This document shows, in pieces, positions 1 through 12,167 of a DNA stretch of 64,000 nucleotides. Below the pieces are notes generated by a model. That model was given only the letters and a program-made list of their open reading frames with translations, was not told where the DNA came from and ran no database searches. Position 1 is the stretch's first letter; each line of letters starts with the position of its first letter. Source of the DNA: Amarolinea sp964580725 (GTDB lineage: Bacteria > Chloroflexota > Anaerolineae > SSC4 > Amarolineaceae); NCBI GenBank assembly GCA_964580725.1, contig CAZOLV010000007.1, positions 1 through 64,000 on the forward strand, in the 5' to 3' direction. A program made the translations under genes and the position numbers.

Positions 1-2
1 CC

Positions 3-2675
3 ATGGCTTCGCCCACCCCCACGTTCACCTGGACACCGACCCTGACCTGGACGCCGACGAACACCCCCACCGTCTCGCCCACCCCCACGCCAACGCCCAC
101 GTTCACCTGGACACCGACCCTGACCTGGACGCCCACTTTCACGTTCACGCCCACGCACACCCGCACACCCACCATCACCCCGACGCCCACCATCACCCCG
201 ACGCCGTTTGGCGTCCTGGGGATCATTCGCGTGGGTCAAGCGCCACAAGGACTGGCCCTGGATGGCGCCGGCCGACGTCTGTTCGTGGCCAACGGCCTGA
301 GCGGCAACGTGTCTGTGGCCGATCTGAACAACGATCAGGTCGTCGCCACGTTGGGCCTGAGCGGCGCCGCCGAACCGATGGGCCTCGACTATGACCCGGC
401 GCGCCAACGGCTCTACGTCGCCGCTCGTTTGAGCGATGTCCTGATCGCCATGGACGCGCCGCCGGGCATCGTCGGTGAGATCATCGGCGCCGTACCGATC
501 GGCGTCAGCCACCAGCCGCTGGCCGCCGCGGTCGAAGTGGCAAGCGGTCGCGTCCTCGTCCTCGGCAGCGGCGACAGCTCGCTGGCGCTGGTGGATGGCC
601 CGGCCGCCACTCTGACCGACATTCGGCGCATTGGCAGCGAGCCGCTGGCCATCGCCCGTCTCGATGTTCCATTGACCTACGCAGTTTCGCATCATCTCGA
701 CAACACCATCGGTTTGTACGACGCCGCCGGCTATCTGCGCTCGTTGATCCCCGTGGCCAGCGGGCCGGTGCATCTGGCCATAGATGGGGCGCGCCAACGC
801 CTCTATGTCGCACAGCCGGACGATATGGCCGTCGTTGTCATTGACCTGACCACCGCCAGCGTCAGCAACACCGTTCCGCTCAACTGTGCGCCGGGCGCTC
901 TGGCCGTCAATCCCAACAATGGGCGCTTCTTTGCGGTCTGTCCCGCAGAACGCGCCGTGCACTTCTTCCAGGGCGGGCCTGACCTCTGGCTCTACTGGCT
1001 GCCGGTTGGCAATGACCCCAGCGCCATTCTGCTCGATCCGGCCACGAACCGGCTCTACATCGCCAATCGCGCCGACGATACCGTGACCGTGCTGCAGGAC
1101 GAAGGCCCGGTCGCTACCCCCACCCCCTACCCCACGGCCGCCGTCACCGTGACCAGCAGCCCAACGCCGACCGTCACACCGACACCTACGGCCAGCCTGA
1201 CGGTTACACCGTCGCCCACCTCTGGCCCCACCGCCACCCCCACGCCCACACACACGGTCACGCCAACCGCCACGCCAACGCCGCTGGGCGGTTGCACGCC
1301 GCAGCCCGACACCTTCGAGCCGGACGACAGCCCGTGGGATGCGCCCCCGCTAGGCCCTGGCCCCAATGCGCAACTGCACAACTTCCATCAGCTCGGCCAG
1401 CCCGGCGACGCCGATTGGGGGCGGCTGACTGTGCAGGCCGGCATGACCTATCGCCTGCAGACGACGGTGCTTGGCGTTCAGGGCGACACCCGGCTGGAGC
1501 TGTGGAACGAGCAGCTCACCACCCTGTTGGCCGAAAACGACAACATCAGCCCTGGGCGTCCGGACTCATTGATCGAATGGACCGCGCCGCACAATGGCGT
1601 CGTCTTCCTGCAAATGGCGCCGGCCCAGGGTCAGGGCGGCTGTCAAAGCGACTACACCCTGCAAATCAGCGCCATCACGCGCCGCTTTGCGCCGTTCGTC
1701 AGCCAGGCGCAGCGGTTCGACGACGGCGCGCCCGACCCGACGCCCGCCGCCGTTGCATTCAGCACATCGCCCCCGCTGCCGCCGGTTCCCGTCGCCTCGA
1801 CCTGGAGCGACGCCGTGACCGCTCTGAATCCGTTCGACGGCGGCCACCTGGTGGGACGCGGGCGCTTGCTCACCCTGTACGACGCCGCGCAAACGGCGCG
1901 CCAACAGGTGGAACTGCCCGGCGTCATCGTCGCCTTGACCGCAGATCGCGGCGCGATCTTTGCCAGCGTTTGGACGCCCACTGGCGCGCCGCTCGACCTG
2001 CGCCGCGGCGGGCGCGTGTTGCGCCTGGATGCGGTCAGCGGGGCGCTGTTGGCCTCTTCTGCGCCGCTGGCGCGCCTGGGCGGGTTGACGCTGCTGGGCG
2101 GGCAGGTGTGGGCGGCCGAAACTGGCGCCGACCGCCTGCTGCGCCTGAATGCGCAAACCCTGACCATCGAGCAGGCGATCAGCCTGGCGCCGGCGCCGTG
2201 GGTGCTGGCAGCCGATCCAATCGCCCAGCGGCTCTATGTCACGCTGGCGGGCAGCGACGAAGTGGCGTTGATCGAGGCCGGCAGCGGGGCGTTGGCGGGA
2301 CGCGTGTCCCTGGAGAGCTTTGGCCCGGCATTGGCACTGGCGGTGGATGTGGAAAACGGGCGCCTGGCCGCCCTCTTCTGGCGCAGTCCTCTCTACGGCG
2401 AAGTGGCCTGGCTGGATGGCCGCAGCGGAGCGCAAATTGGCGCACTGGTGCCCACCCTGGCGCAGCCCTTGCGCGGCGCACAGGCGCTGGCCTTCGATCC
2501 GGTCGCCCGCGCCCTATTCATTGGCGACATGGGGGGCATCGGCCGCTTCAGCGCCGAGGATGGGCGCTTCCTGGGGCACACGCCCATGCCGCGCCTGGCC
2601 TCACCCTTCGGCCTGACGCTGGACACCGCCCGCCAGCGCATCATCGCCGGCGAGACGATCAGCGCCGCCAATTGA
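3..2675 (+). CDS. Secreted beta-propeller protein with Pro/Thr linkers and a PPC domain (5' end probably outside window)
   Basis: The frame is open to the window edge, so the Met at position 3 is probably internal and the gene 5'-truncated. Residues 1-68 are a Thr/Pro/Trp-rich linker. Residues about 70-370 are a YVTN/NHL-like beta-propeller with repeated patterns such as RRLFVANGLSGNVSV, RLYVAARLSD and RLYIANRADDTVTV. A second TPTP linker (about 373-428) leads to a PPC (pre-peptidase C-terminal) domain at about 432-556, recognised by FEPDDS, GDADWGRL and NDNISPG. A second propeller-like half runs to the C-terminus. The layout fits an extracellular or surface protein; the propellers probably mediate binding, but no ligand can be named. 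No catalytic motif is seen. The product class is clear, the specific role is not. Confidence 0.8.
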   Translation: MASPTPTFTWTPTLTWTPTNTPTVSPTPTPTPTFTWTPTLTWTPTFTFTPTHTRTPTITPTPTITPTPFGVLGIIRVGQAPQGLALDGAGRRLFVANGLSGNVSVADLNNDQVVATLGLSGAAEPMGLDYDPARQRLYVAARLSDVLIAMDAPPGIVGEIIGAVPIGVSHQPLAAAVEVASGRVLVLGSGDSSLALVDGPAATLTDIRRIGSEPLAIARLDVPLTYAVSHHLDNTIGLYDAAGYLRSLIPVASGPVHLAIDGARQRLYVAQPDDMAVVVIDLTTASVSNTVPLNCAPGALAVNPNNGRFFAVCPAERAVHFFQGGPDLWLYWLPVGNDPSAILLDPATNRLYIANRADDTVTVLQDEGPVATPTPYPTAAVTVTSSPTPTVTPTPTASLTVTPSPTSGPTATPTPTHTVTPTATPTPLGGCTPQPDTFEPDDSPWDAPPLGPGPNAQLHNFHQLGQPGDADWGRLTVQAGMTYRLQTTVLGVQGDTRLELWNEQLTTLLAENDNISPGRPDSLIEWTAPHNGVVFLQMAPAQGQGGCQSDYTLQISAITRRFAPFVSQAQRFDDGAPDPTPAAVAFSTSPPLPPVPVASTWSDAVTALNPFDGGHLVGRGRLLTLYDAAQTARQQVELPGVIVALTADRGAIFASVWTPTGAPLDLRRGGRVLRLDAVSGALLASSAPLARLGGLTLLGGQVWAAETGADRLLRLNAQTLTIEQAISLAPAPWVLAADPIAQRLYVTLAGSDEVALIEAGSGALAGRVSLESFGPALALAVDVENGRLAALFWRSPLYGEVAWLDGRSGAQIGALVPTLAQPLRGAQALAFDPVARALFIGDMGGIGRFSAEDGRFLGHTPMPRLASPFGLTLDTARQRIIAGETISAAN
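18..133 (+). repeat. Direct repeat (38 bp, period 78 bp) encoding the Pro/Thr linker
   Basis: Positions 18-55 and 96-133 are identical over 38 bp and encode the FTWTPTLTWTPT-type linker. Weaker copies continue to about 200 and again at 1110-1290. Recombination between copies could change linker length. Confidence 0.75.
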
Positions 2676-2724
2676 CAATCTTGGGGCCTGCACAGCCGCC
2701 GGCGCGACGTTTGCATTCCCATAC

Positions 2725-2754
2725 TTGCCCAATTGCGCCAACACCGTTTATAAT
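2725..2754 (+). promoter_or_regulatory. Sigma-70-type promoter for dnaG-rpoD
   Basis: TTGCCC at 2725-2730 and TATAAT at 2749-2754 are separated by 18 bp. The predicted leader is about 90 nt up to the ATG at 2851. Confidence 0.65.
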
Positions 2755-2850
2755 TCAGGTGAAGCACGCGTCTTGCGCAGACGAGACGTGGCCCCCCAGG
2801 TGTACACCTCATTCGAGGAGATTGCGGTTGGGCGCCGAGAGGTCACGGGA

Positions 2851-4830
2851 ATGAGCGTAGTCGAGGAGATCAAGGGACGCCTGGACATCGTTGATGTCAT
2901 TTCGGCGTTCGTTCCGTTGAAGAAGGCCGGGCGCACCTATAAAGGACTGTGCCCGTTCCACAACGAGAAAACCCCCTCGTTTGTCGTTTTCCCAGACAAC
3001 CAGAGCTGGCATTGCTTCGGCTCGTGCGGCACGGGCGGCGATCTCTTCTCGTTCATCATGAAGAAGGAAAAGCTTGACTTCGCCGAGGCGCTGCGGGTGC
3101 TGGCGCAGCGGGCCGGCATCGAACTGACTGGGCGCGGAGAGGAAAGTTCGCCCGAAGAACGCGGCCGCGATCAGGTGCGCCAGGCGCTGAAGAGCGCCGC
3201 CGCCTACTTCCACAGTCTGCTGCTCGATTCACCGGCGGCGCAGATTGGGCGCGACTATCTACAACGCCGCGGGTTGAACGATGAAACCATCGCCCGCTTC
3301 CAGCTCGGCTATGCCCTCAACGATTGGGAGGCGCTCAAACGTACCTTCCTGGGGCAGGGCTACACCGTGGATCAACTGCTGGCGGCGGGTCTGTTGATCG
3401 CCAATGAAGAGCGGGGCACGACCTATGACCGCTTTCGTCACCGCCTGATCATCCCCATCAGCGACGTGCAGGGCCGCGTGATCGGCTTCGGCGCACGCGC
3501 TTTCGACGACACCCCGCCCAAATACCTGAACTCCCCACAAACGGTCGTTTTCGACAAAGGCCAGGTTCTGTATGGACTCGATCAGGCGCGGCGCGCCATC
3601 CGCGAACAGGGTCATGTGGTCATCGTCGAAGGCTACATGGACGTTCTGGCGGCGCATCAGGCCGGCGCCTGCAATGTCGTCGCCTCGATGGGCACCGCCC
3701 TGACCGAAACGCAGCTTCGGCAGCTACGGCGCTTCAGCAACGAGTTCGTCCTGGCCCTCGACGCCGATGAGGCCGGCAGCCATGCAACCATTCGTGGGGT
3801 GCATTTGGCGCGGCAGGCGCTGGAAAAAGAGATCGTGCTGGCGCCGCTGGCCAGCGGTGCTGTGCGCCCAGAGGCGCGCCTGGCGGTCAATCTGCGGGTG
3901 GCCACTCTGCCCAAAGGACTTGATCCTGACGACCTGATCCGCCGTGATGTCGCACAGTGGTATGCGCTGATCGCGGCCGCGGCGCCCCTGGTTGATTTTC
4001 TGTTCGGCGTCGTCGTGCAGGAGAACGACCTCACCTCGGCGCGCGGCAAGGCGACCGTGGTGCGCGAACTGACACCGTTGATCCAGGAATTGGCCGATCC
4101 CATCGAACGGGCGCACTACGTACAGCGCCTGGCGCGCCTGGTGCAGGTGGACGAGCGCACGATCCAGCGCGAGATCGAACGCCAGGCCGTCAGCAGCCAG
4201 CGCACGGCGGTTGCGGGACGCAAAACGCCCGACACGCGCCCCGCACCGGCGCCGGCGCCGACCAATGGAACGAGCGCCAAACCGAGCGAAAACATGGCCG
4301 GCTACATCCTGCAGCAGATTCTGGCGCGGCCGGGCCTGCTGTGGGAGACCGATCGGCAGTTGCGGGCGCTAGACTTTGCGCCCCTGGGCGACGATGATTT
4401 CAGTCTGAGCGAGCAGCGTTCACTGCTGCGCCTGGCGGCAGATTGGGAAGCGCGCGGCGAAAACTGGGCGGCGTCCAACCTGCTGGACGACCTGCCGTCC
4501 TTTCTGCAAACCTACGTAGGTGATCTACTGCGCAATGCGCCGGCGCGGCCGCCGCTGGAGCCAGATCAAGCGGCGCCTGACCTGTTGAACGCCGTCCTGC
4601 GTCTGCGTAAGGCCAATTTGCAGCAGTATTTGCAGGAATTGCGCCATTTACAGGCCGATGAAGGCCAGCAGCCGGCCGACGCCGCCGAGAACGAAACGGG
4701 ATACCGCCAGATGGTGGATCATCACCGTCTCGAGCTGGGCAAGATTCAGGTGGCTTTGAGCCGCCATTCGCTCCTGGCGCAGAAATCGCTGCGCCCTGCG
4801 GCGCAAGCCGCAGAACATCTACCGTCTTAG
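2851..4830 (+). CDS. dnaG: DNA primase DnaG
   Basis: DnaG synthesises the RNA primers for DNA replication. The start at 2851 (MSVVEEIKGRLDIV) is preceded by GAGAGG; the frame is open upstream but that part is promoter and leader. The CHC2 zinc-binding domain is at residues 30-65: C34, H37, C55 and C59. The last pair is CFGSC, spaced CX3C rather than the usual CX2C. The TOPRIM core carries VIVEGYMD (about residue 260) and ALDADEAG (about 303). A Pro/Ala-rich linker near residue 460 leads to a helical C-terminus that should contact DnaB. It lies 8 bp upstream of rpoD, the classic dnaG-rpoD arrangement. Length of 659 aa is normal. Confidence 0.96.
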   Translation: MSVVEEIKGRLDIVDVISAFVPLKKAGRTYKGLCPFHNEKTPSFVVFPDNQSWHCFGSCGTGGDLFSFIMKKEKLDFAEALRVLAQRAGIELTGRGEESSPEERGRDQVRQALKSAAAYFHSLLLDSPAAQIGRDYLQRRGLNDETIARFQLGYALNDWEALKRTFLGQGYTVDQLLAAGLLIANEERGTTYDRFRHRLIIPISDVQGRVIGFGARAFDDTPPKYLNSPQTVVFDKGQVLYGLDQARRAIREQGHVVIVEGYMDVLAAHQAGACNVVASMGTALTETQLRQLRRFSNEFVLALDADEAGSHATIRGVHLARQALEKEIVLAPLASGAVRPEARLAVNLRVATLPKGLDPDDLIRRDVAQWYALIAAAAPLVDFLFGVVVQENDLTSARGKATVVRELTPLIQELADPIERAHYVQRLARLVQVDERTIQREIERQAVSSQRTAVAGRKTPDTRPAPAPAPTNGTSAKPSENMAGYILQQILARPGLLWETDRQLRALDFAPLGDDDFSLSEQRSLLRLAADWEARGENWAASNLLDDLPSFLQTYVGDLLRNAPARPPLEPDQAAPDLLNAVLRLRKANLQQYLQELRHLQADEGQQPADAAENETGYRQMVDHHRLELGKIQVALSRHSLLAQKSLRPAAQAAEHLPS

Positions 4831-4838
4831 AAGTCGTT

Positions 4839-6206
4839 ATGGCTCACAAGAAACGAATTCCATCGCCCCCTGTCAACCAAACGTCGGAAGCGGCGGCAGG
4901 ACCGGCCGCTGCGCCGGCGGCAGGACCGGCCGTTGCGCCGGCCGCTGGCCGTCGGGCGCGCAAGCCGCGCGAAAAAGCGCCGCTGGCGGTGCTGGCGCTG
5001 AATCACGGTGCGGCGGCAAGCACCGCGCCCGGTACTTCGATGGAACACACGGCCCACCCCGACAAAAAGGCCGCCCGGCGCGCCCGCCCGCTGCATGCAC
5101 CCGTCGCGGCCGGAGCGGAGATCGAGGTAGATGAAGCGTTTGCCTCAGCGGTGGCTGCTGAAGCGAGCCAGCCGATCGAGCAAATCCTCAAAGAGACACG
5201 CGAACATGCAACGTCGGGCGACCCGGTGCGCATGTATCTCGACGAGATCAGCCGTCATGCGCTGTTGACGACAGCGCAAGAGGTGACCCTGGCCGAAGAA
5301 CTGCGCGCCGGCGTGGAAGCGGCGGCGGATCTGCAGAAATGCGATCTGTGTCACGAAGACCGGGCGCGCCTGGAGGAGATCGCCGAGATCGGTCACGCGG
5401 CGCGCTGGCGCCTGGTGCAGAGCAACCTGCGCCTGGTGGTCAGCATCGCCAAGCGCTACATGAACCAGAATATGTCGTTCCTCGACCTGATTCAGGAGGG
5501 CAACCTCGGTCTGCTACGTGCGGTGGAGAAGTTCGATCCGAGCCTGGGCTACCGCTTCAGCACCTATGCCACCTGGTGGATTCGACAGGCCATCACCCGC
5601 GCCATTGCCGATCAATCGCGCACGATTCGCATTCCCGTGCACATCGTCGAAAACATCAACCGGCAGAAACGGCTACAATACCAGTTGATGCAGGAGACGG
5701 GGCGGCACGGCACGGCCGAGGAGTTGGCGCTGGCCATGCAGTTCCTTTCGCCACAAGACTGCGCCGCCATCCAGGCAGCGCATCAGGCGGGCCAGGGCCT
5801 GGCGCCCGACCTGGCCATGCGCCTGCAACGCGCCACTGCGCGTGTGCTCGACATTGCGCGCGCCTCCGAAGAACCGGTGTCGCTCGAAACCCCCATCGGC
5901 AACGACGACAACAGCTTCCTGGGCGACTTCATCGAGGACAACGGTCTGTCCGGTCCGGCCGACGAAACCAACCGGCAGTTGTTGCGTGAACACATGGCCG
6001 ATGTGCTCACCGCCCTCACCGACCGTGAGCGGCGCGTGCTTGAGATGCGCTTTGGACTGAAGGACGGCATCACCCATACGCTCGAAGAGGTTGGCCAGGA
6101 ACTGGGCGTCACGCGTGAGCGCATCCGCCAGATCGAGGCCAAAGCCCTGCGCAAGTTGCGCCACCCCCTGCGTAGCCGCCGCCTGCGCGACTACCTCGGC
6201 TCCTGA
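4839..6206 (+). CDS. rpoD: Primary RNA polymerase sigma factor (SigA/RpoD)
   Basis: This is the housekeeping sigma-70 factor directing RNA polymerase to promoters. After an Ala/Pro-rich, Lys/Arg-containing N-terminus of about 100 residues come region 1.2 (DPVRMYLDEI), region 2 (SNLRLVVSIAKRY, YRFSTYATWWIRQAI), region 3 and region 4 (LTDRERRVLEMRFGL, GVTRERIRQIEAKALRKLR). At 455 aa it is short for a primary sigma factor and lacks a long acidic region 1.1. The DNA near 4898-4945 is a tandem repeat coding for AAGPA-type units. It starts 8 bp after dnaG, so the two are probably co-transcribed. The many TTGACA/TATAAT-type promoters in this window match its expected specificity. Confidence 0.95.
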   Translation: MAHKKRIPSPPVNQTSEAAAGPAAAPAAGPAVAPAAGRRARKPREKAPLAVLALNHGAAASTAPGTSMEHTAHPDKKAARRARPLHAPVAAGAEIEVDEAFASAVAAEASQPIEQILKETREHATSGDPVRMYLDEISRHALLTTAQEVTLAEELRAGVEAAADLQKCDLCHEDRARLEEIAEIGHAARWRLVQSNLRLVVSIAKRYMNQNMSFLDLIQEGNLGLLRAVEKFDPSLGYRFSTYATWWIRQAITRAIADQSRTIRIPVHIVENINRQKRLQYQLMQETGRHGTAEELALAMQFLSPQDCAAIQAAHQAGQGLAPDLAMRLQRATARVLDIARASEEPVSLETPIGNDDNSFLGDFIEDNGLSGPADETNRQLLREHMADVLTALTDRERRVLEMRFGLKDGITHTLEEVGQELGVTRERIRQIEAKALRKLRHPLRSRRLRDYLGS

Positions 6207-6226
6207 AACAGCAGCGCAGCGGTCAT

Positions 6227-6254
6227 TTGACAGCCCCGCGCATGTGAGTATAAT
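6227..6254 (+). promoter_or_regulatory. Consensus sigma-70 promoter of tRNA-Asn
   Basis: A perfect TTGACA (6227-6232) and a perfect TATAAT (6249-6254) are separated by 16 bp, 13 bp before the mature tRNA. Confidence 0.85.
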
Positions 6255-6267
6255 GCCTGTTAGTCGT

Positions 6268-6340
6268 TCCTCGATAGCTCAATAGGCAGAGCAAGCGGCT
6301 GTTAACCGCAAGGTTCGTGGTTCGAGTCCACGTCGAGGAG
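6268..6340 (+). tRNA. tRNA-Asn (anticodon GTT)
   Basis: The cloverleaf folds by eye. The 7-bp acceptor is 6268-6274 with 6333-6339, the D arm is GCTC/GAGC, and the anticodon loop 6299-6305 has GTT at 6301-6303. The T arm is CGTGG/CCACG around TTCGAGT, and G6340 is the discriminator. The outermost anticodon-stem pair is an A-A mismatch. The 3' CCA is not encoded (CCT follows). Confidence 0.96.
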
Positions 6341-6354
6341 CCTGGTATTCGTCA

Positions 6355-6385
6355 AAAGAGCAGCGTTGCCGCTGCTCTTTCTGTT
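6355..6385 (+). terminator. Intrinsic terminator of tRNA-Asn
   Basis: A 10-bp perfect stem (6355-6364 with 6371-6380) closes a 6-nt loop. The stem's own T-run and CTGTT follow, 14 nt after the tRNA. Confidence 0.75.
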
Positions 6386-6435
6386 ATCTGGCAGGTCCGT
6401 GCGCCTGACCAAACCACAGGGAGAAGAATAACGCC

Positions 6436-7491
6436 ATGTCCAGGACAATCCGAGTTGCACTTGTAGGCCTCGGCCATGTCGGTCGAGGCTTTCTCTCGCT
6501 CATGCTCGACAAAAAGGACCTGCTGGCCAACCGCTTTGGCTTGACCCTGCGGCTGACCGGTGCGGCGGACCGCTCCGGCGCCGTGCTCGACGCCCGCGGA
6601 ATTGACCCGACGCTCCTTTTGCAGCACAAACTGGCGCATGGCAGCATCGCCGCCTTCCCTTACGGCGGCAAGGCCAACCTGGTCGCGCCCGAAATGGTCA
6701 AACGGGCCAAGGCCGATGTCCTCCTGGAGGCGTCGCCGGGCAATCTGGAAAGCGGGCAGCCAGGGCTGCACTGCGTGCGCCTGGCGCTGCATCAGGGCTG
6801 GCATGCCGTCCTCGCCAACAAAGCGCCGCTGACGCTGGCCTACCGCGAACTAAGCGCCGCCGCGGCAACGCAAGGCAAGCGCCTGGCCTTCAGCGCCACG
6901 GTCTGCGGGGCGCTGCCGGTCGTCAACATCGGCCAGCGCGATCACATCGCTGTTCGCTACACGAAAATCGAGGGTGTCCTCAACAGCACCAGCAACTACA
7001 TCCTGACCGCCATGGAAAGCGGCAAAGATTTCGAGACCGCACTACGCGCAGCACAGGACGAAGGCGTGGCCGAGACCAATCCGGCGCTCGATGTGGATGG
7101 TTGGGACGCGGCCAGCAAACTGACGATCATCGCCAACAGCGTGCTCGACTTCCCCTGCACCCTGGCCAACGTCGAAGTGCGCGGCATTCGCGACATCGGC
7201 CCAGACGACCTGCGCCGCGCCCGCGCGCAGGGTCATGTGGTCAAGCTGGTCGCCCTGGCCCTACCAACCGGCGACAGCTACCGGCTGAGCGTTCACCCCG
7301 CCCGGCTGCCCCTTTCGCACCCGCTGGCGTTGGTAGATGGTTGGGAAATGGGCGTCGTCTGGCACACCGACATCATGGGCACGCAGTTTGCCAAAGTGGA
7401 CGAGCGCGGCCCCGTTCCCACCGCCGCCGCCATGCTGCGCGATCTGGTCAACATCTTTCGCGAAGACCGCCCGGCGGCGAAAAGCGCCTAG
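6436..7491 (+). CDS. hom: Homoserine dehydrogenase
   Basis: Catalyses NAD(P)H-dependent reduction of aspartate-semialdehyde to homoserine, the branch step to threonine and methionine. The N-terminal Rossmann motif is VALVGLGHVGRGF. The catalytic domain contains LANKAPLTL, NSTSNYIL and WDAASKLTI, the usual substrate and catalytic Lys/Asp region. At 351 aa it ends after the catalytic domain and lacks the ACT domain that gives threonine feedback in longer homologues. GGAGAAG lies about 12 nt before the ATG. No separate promoter is obvious between the tRNA terminator and this gene. carB follows after 12 bp. Confidence 0.93.
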   Translation: MSRTIRVALVGLGHVGRGFLSLMLDKKDLLANRFGLTLRLTGAADRSGAVLDARGIDPTLLLQHKLAHGSIAAFPYGGKANLVAPEMVKRAKADVLLEASPGNLESGQPGLHCVRLALHQGWHAVLANKAPLTLAYRELSAAAATQGKRLAFSATVCGALPVVNIGQRDHIAVRYTKIEGVLNSTSNYILTAMESGKDFETALRAAQDEGVAETNPALDVDGWDAASKLTIIANSVLDFPCTLANVEVRGIRDIGPDDLRRARAQGHVVKLVALALPTGDSYRLSVHPARLPLSHPLALVDGWEMGVVWHTDIMGTQFAKVDERGPVPTAAAMLRDLVNIFREDRPAAKSA

Positions 7492-7503
7492 AGGACGACA
7501 ACC

Positions 7504-10764
<3,261 letters not shown>

Positions 10765-10780
10765 CCTCGATTCAACCGAT

Positions 10781-10809
10781 TTGCCAGGAGCGCCCGGATG
10801 TGCTAAACT
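10781..10809 (+). promoter_or_regulatory. Promoter of the candidate 6S-like RNA
   Basis: TTGCCA (10781-10786) and TAAACT (10804-10809) are separated by 17 bp, placing transcription start near 10816. Confidence 0.6.
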
Positions 10810-10815
10810 ATGCAC

Positions 10816-11003
10816 GCAGTACCCTGCGGTGTGCGTGATGTCATCCAAGCGCTCTGAGCCAACACCTGATAATCGGGCGTCGGACGTTTCGGAGGCCAAG
10901 CGTTAGTCCTGCACGGACAAGGCTGATGTCTACGAACAGGCGCCCACCTGCGCAAGCAGGTTCAGGCCCTTTGGCACACGGCACGGCGGGGCACCCCGTG
11001 CTA
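10816..11003 (+). ncRNA. ssrS: Structured non-coding RNA, candidate 6S RNA
   Basis: The approximately 185-nt interval after a sigma-70-type promoter has no RBS-led ORF and folds into a closed long hairpin. The terminal stem is 10822-10834 with 10974-10991 (two 6-bp helices around an asymmetric loop). An inner GAGCC/GGCU pairing uses 10856-10860 with 10921-10924. A perfect 6-bp GCAA-capped hairpin (10946-10961) sits on the 3' side of the central region, and a small hairpin is at 10906-10918. Size, rod shape, 3'-side bubble hairpin and the CCCTGCGGTGTGC start resemble 6S RNA, which mimics an open promoter and binds the housekeeping polymerase. This is recognition by eye; another structured RNA is possible. 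Confidence 0.5.
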
Positions 11004-11008
11004 TCGAG

Positions 11009-11044
11009 CGACCGCTCCGTCTTCGGAGCGGTCGTTTCTTTTTC
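11009..11044 (+). terminator. Strong intrinsic terminator after the ncRNA
   Basis: An 11-bp perfect GC-rich stem (11009-11019 with 11024-11034) with a TCTT loop is followed by TTTCTTTTTT. Confidence 0.9.
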
Positions 11045-11066
11045 GGCAGGCAGCGGGCAAAGCGCC

Positions 11067-11095
11067 TTGACATGTCTCGCCGCTTGTGTTATCCT
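11067..11095 (+). promoter_or_regulatory. Promoter of the metallo-beta-lactamase-fold gene
   Basis: TTGACA (11067-11072) and TATCCT (11090-11095) are spaced 17 bp, just after the preceding terminator. Confidence 0.6.
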
Positions 11096-11198
11096 CTGTT
11101 TACATACTGAAGCGCATGGCCGTGGCGCCGGTTCGGCCGCCAGCGCCAGCAGCGCCGAGGAAACTTCATCAGTTGTAGAGCGAGGAGCGCCAGAATAC

Positions 11199-12068
11199 AT
11201 GCAGCGAGAACGTGTGGCCGACAACATCTGGGTCTTCACCAGCAGCCTCTTTGCACAGGTGACGGCGGGCGCGGTCTTTACCAGCGAGGGGGCGGTGGTC
11301 GTTGACACACTGCCCTACCCAAGCGAGGCGCGCGAGATGCGCGATTTCGTCCGCAGCCGTGCGCAGCACAATCGGGGCATTCGTTATGTCGTACTGACCC
11401 ACTCGCACGCCGATCACATCTACGGCGCGTACCTCTATCCAGAAGCCGAAGTGATTTCCCACCGGCGCTGCCGTGACTTGATGCGACGGCACGCCGAACA
11501 GGGTCTGCGTGAGGCGCGTGAACATTCGCCCGAACTGAACGAAGTGCAGATCCGCCTGCCGGGCATGGTCTTCCAGGAAGAGATGACGATCCGCCTGGGT
11601 GGGCGCACCATCGCGCTCAACGAGTCGCCAGGACACAGCGCCGACGTGGTCAGTGTGTTCGTCAGGGAAGACAAAGTGTTGTTCGCCAGCGATACCGTCA
11701 TGCCGGTGCCCTACATCGTGGGCGGCGATCCCCAGGCGCTCATCAAGTCGCTGGAGGTCATCGCCGGCCTGGGGCTGGAGAACATCGTGCAGGGGCATGG
11801 CGAAGTGTTGTTACGCGGCGAGATCAGTGAGATTCTGGCCAGCAACATCGCCTATCTGCACAAGATTGACAGCCTGGTGCGCCAACATGTGCGCGACAAG
11901 CTGCCGCGCCAGGAGTTGCAGATGGTTGACATCGAAGCGTGCGGGAAATCGCGCATTCCGCTCAGCGGATTGGTGCAGCGGTTCCATCAGGCCAATCTCG
12001 CATATCTCTACGATGTCTACCGCCAGGGCCTGCACACCGGCATCGAACAGGACACAGAGAGCGAATAA
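11199..12068 (+). CDS. Metallo-beta-lactamase-fold hydrolase
   Basis: The start at 11199 (MQRERVADNIWVF) follows GAGGAG. The longer open frame back to 10926 covers the ncRNA, terminator and promoter and is rejected. The 289-aa protein has the metal site THSHADH (HxHxDH, about residue 66), a downstream His in SPGHSADV, Asp in FASDTV and His in VQGHGE. These are all ligands of the binuclear MBL fold. The family includes beta-lactamases, glyoxalases, lactonases and quinone-linked esterases, and the sequence does not say which. The C-terminal 80 residues are helical and not part of the core fold. No signal peptide, so probably cytoplasmic. Confidence 0.87.
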   Translation: MQRERVADNIWVFTSSLFAQVTAGAVFTSEGAVVVDTLPYPSEAREMRDFVRSRAQHNRGIRYVVLTHSHADHIYGAYLYPEAEVISHRRCRDLMRRHAEQGLREAREHSPELNEVQIRLPGMVFQEEMTIRLGGRTIALNESPGHSADVVSVFVREDKVLFASDTVMPVPYIVGGDPQALIKSLEVIAGLGLENIVQGHGEVLLRGEISEILASNIAYLHKIDSLVRQHVRDKLPRQELQMVDIEACGKSRIPLSGLVQRFHQANLAYLYDVYRQGLHTGIEQDTESE

Positions 12069-12167
12069 GTACTTGTCCAGGCATGATTTCCCGATCTCTG
12101 GCCGTATTCCCCAAGGGAAAAGCGGAAGTTATTCTTGGACGGCTACTAAGTATTCAATGGGCATAGA

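Noticed and set aside
10926..11198. In-frame extension of the metallo-beta-lactamase-fold gene upstream of 11199
   Set aside because: It covers the ncRNA 3' part, a strong terminator and a promoter, and has no ribosome site; the start at 11199 has GAGGAG.
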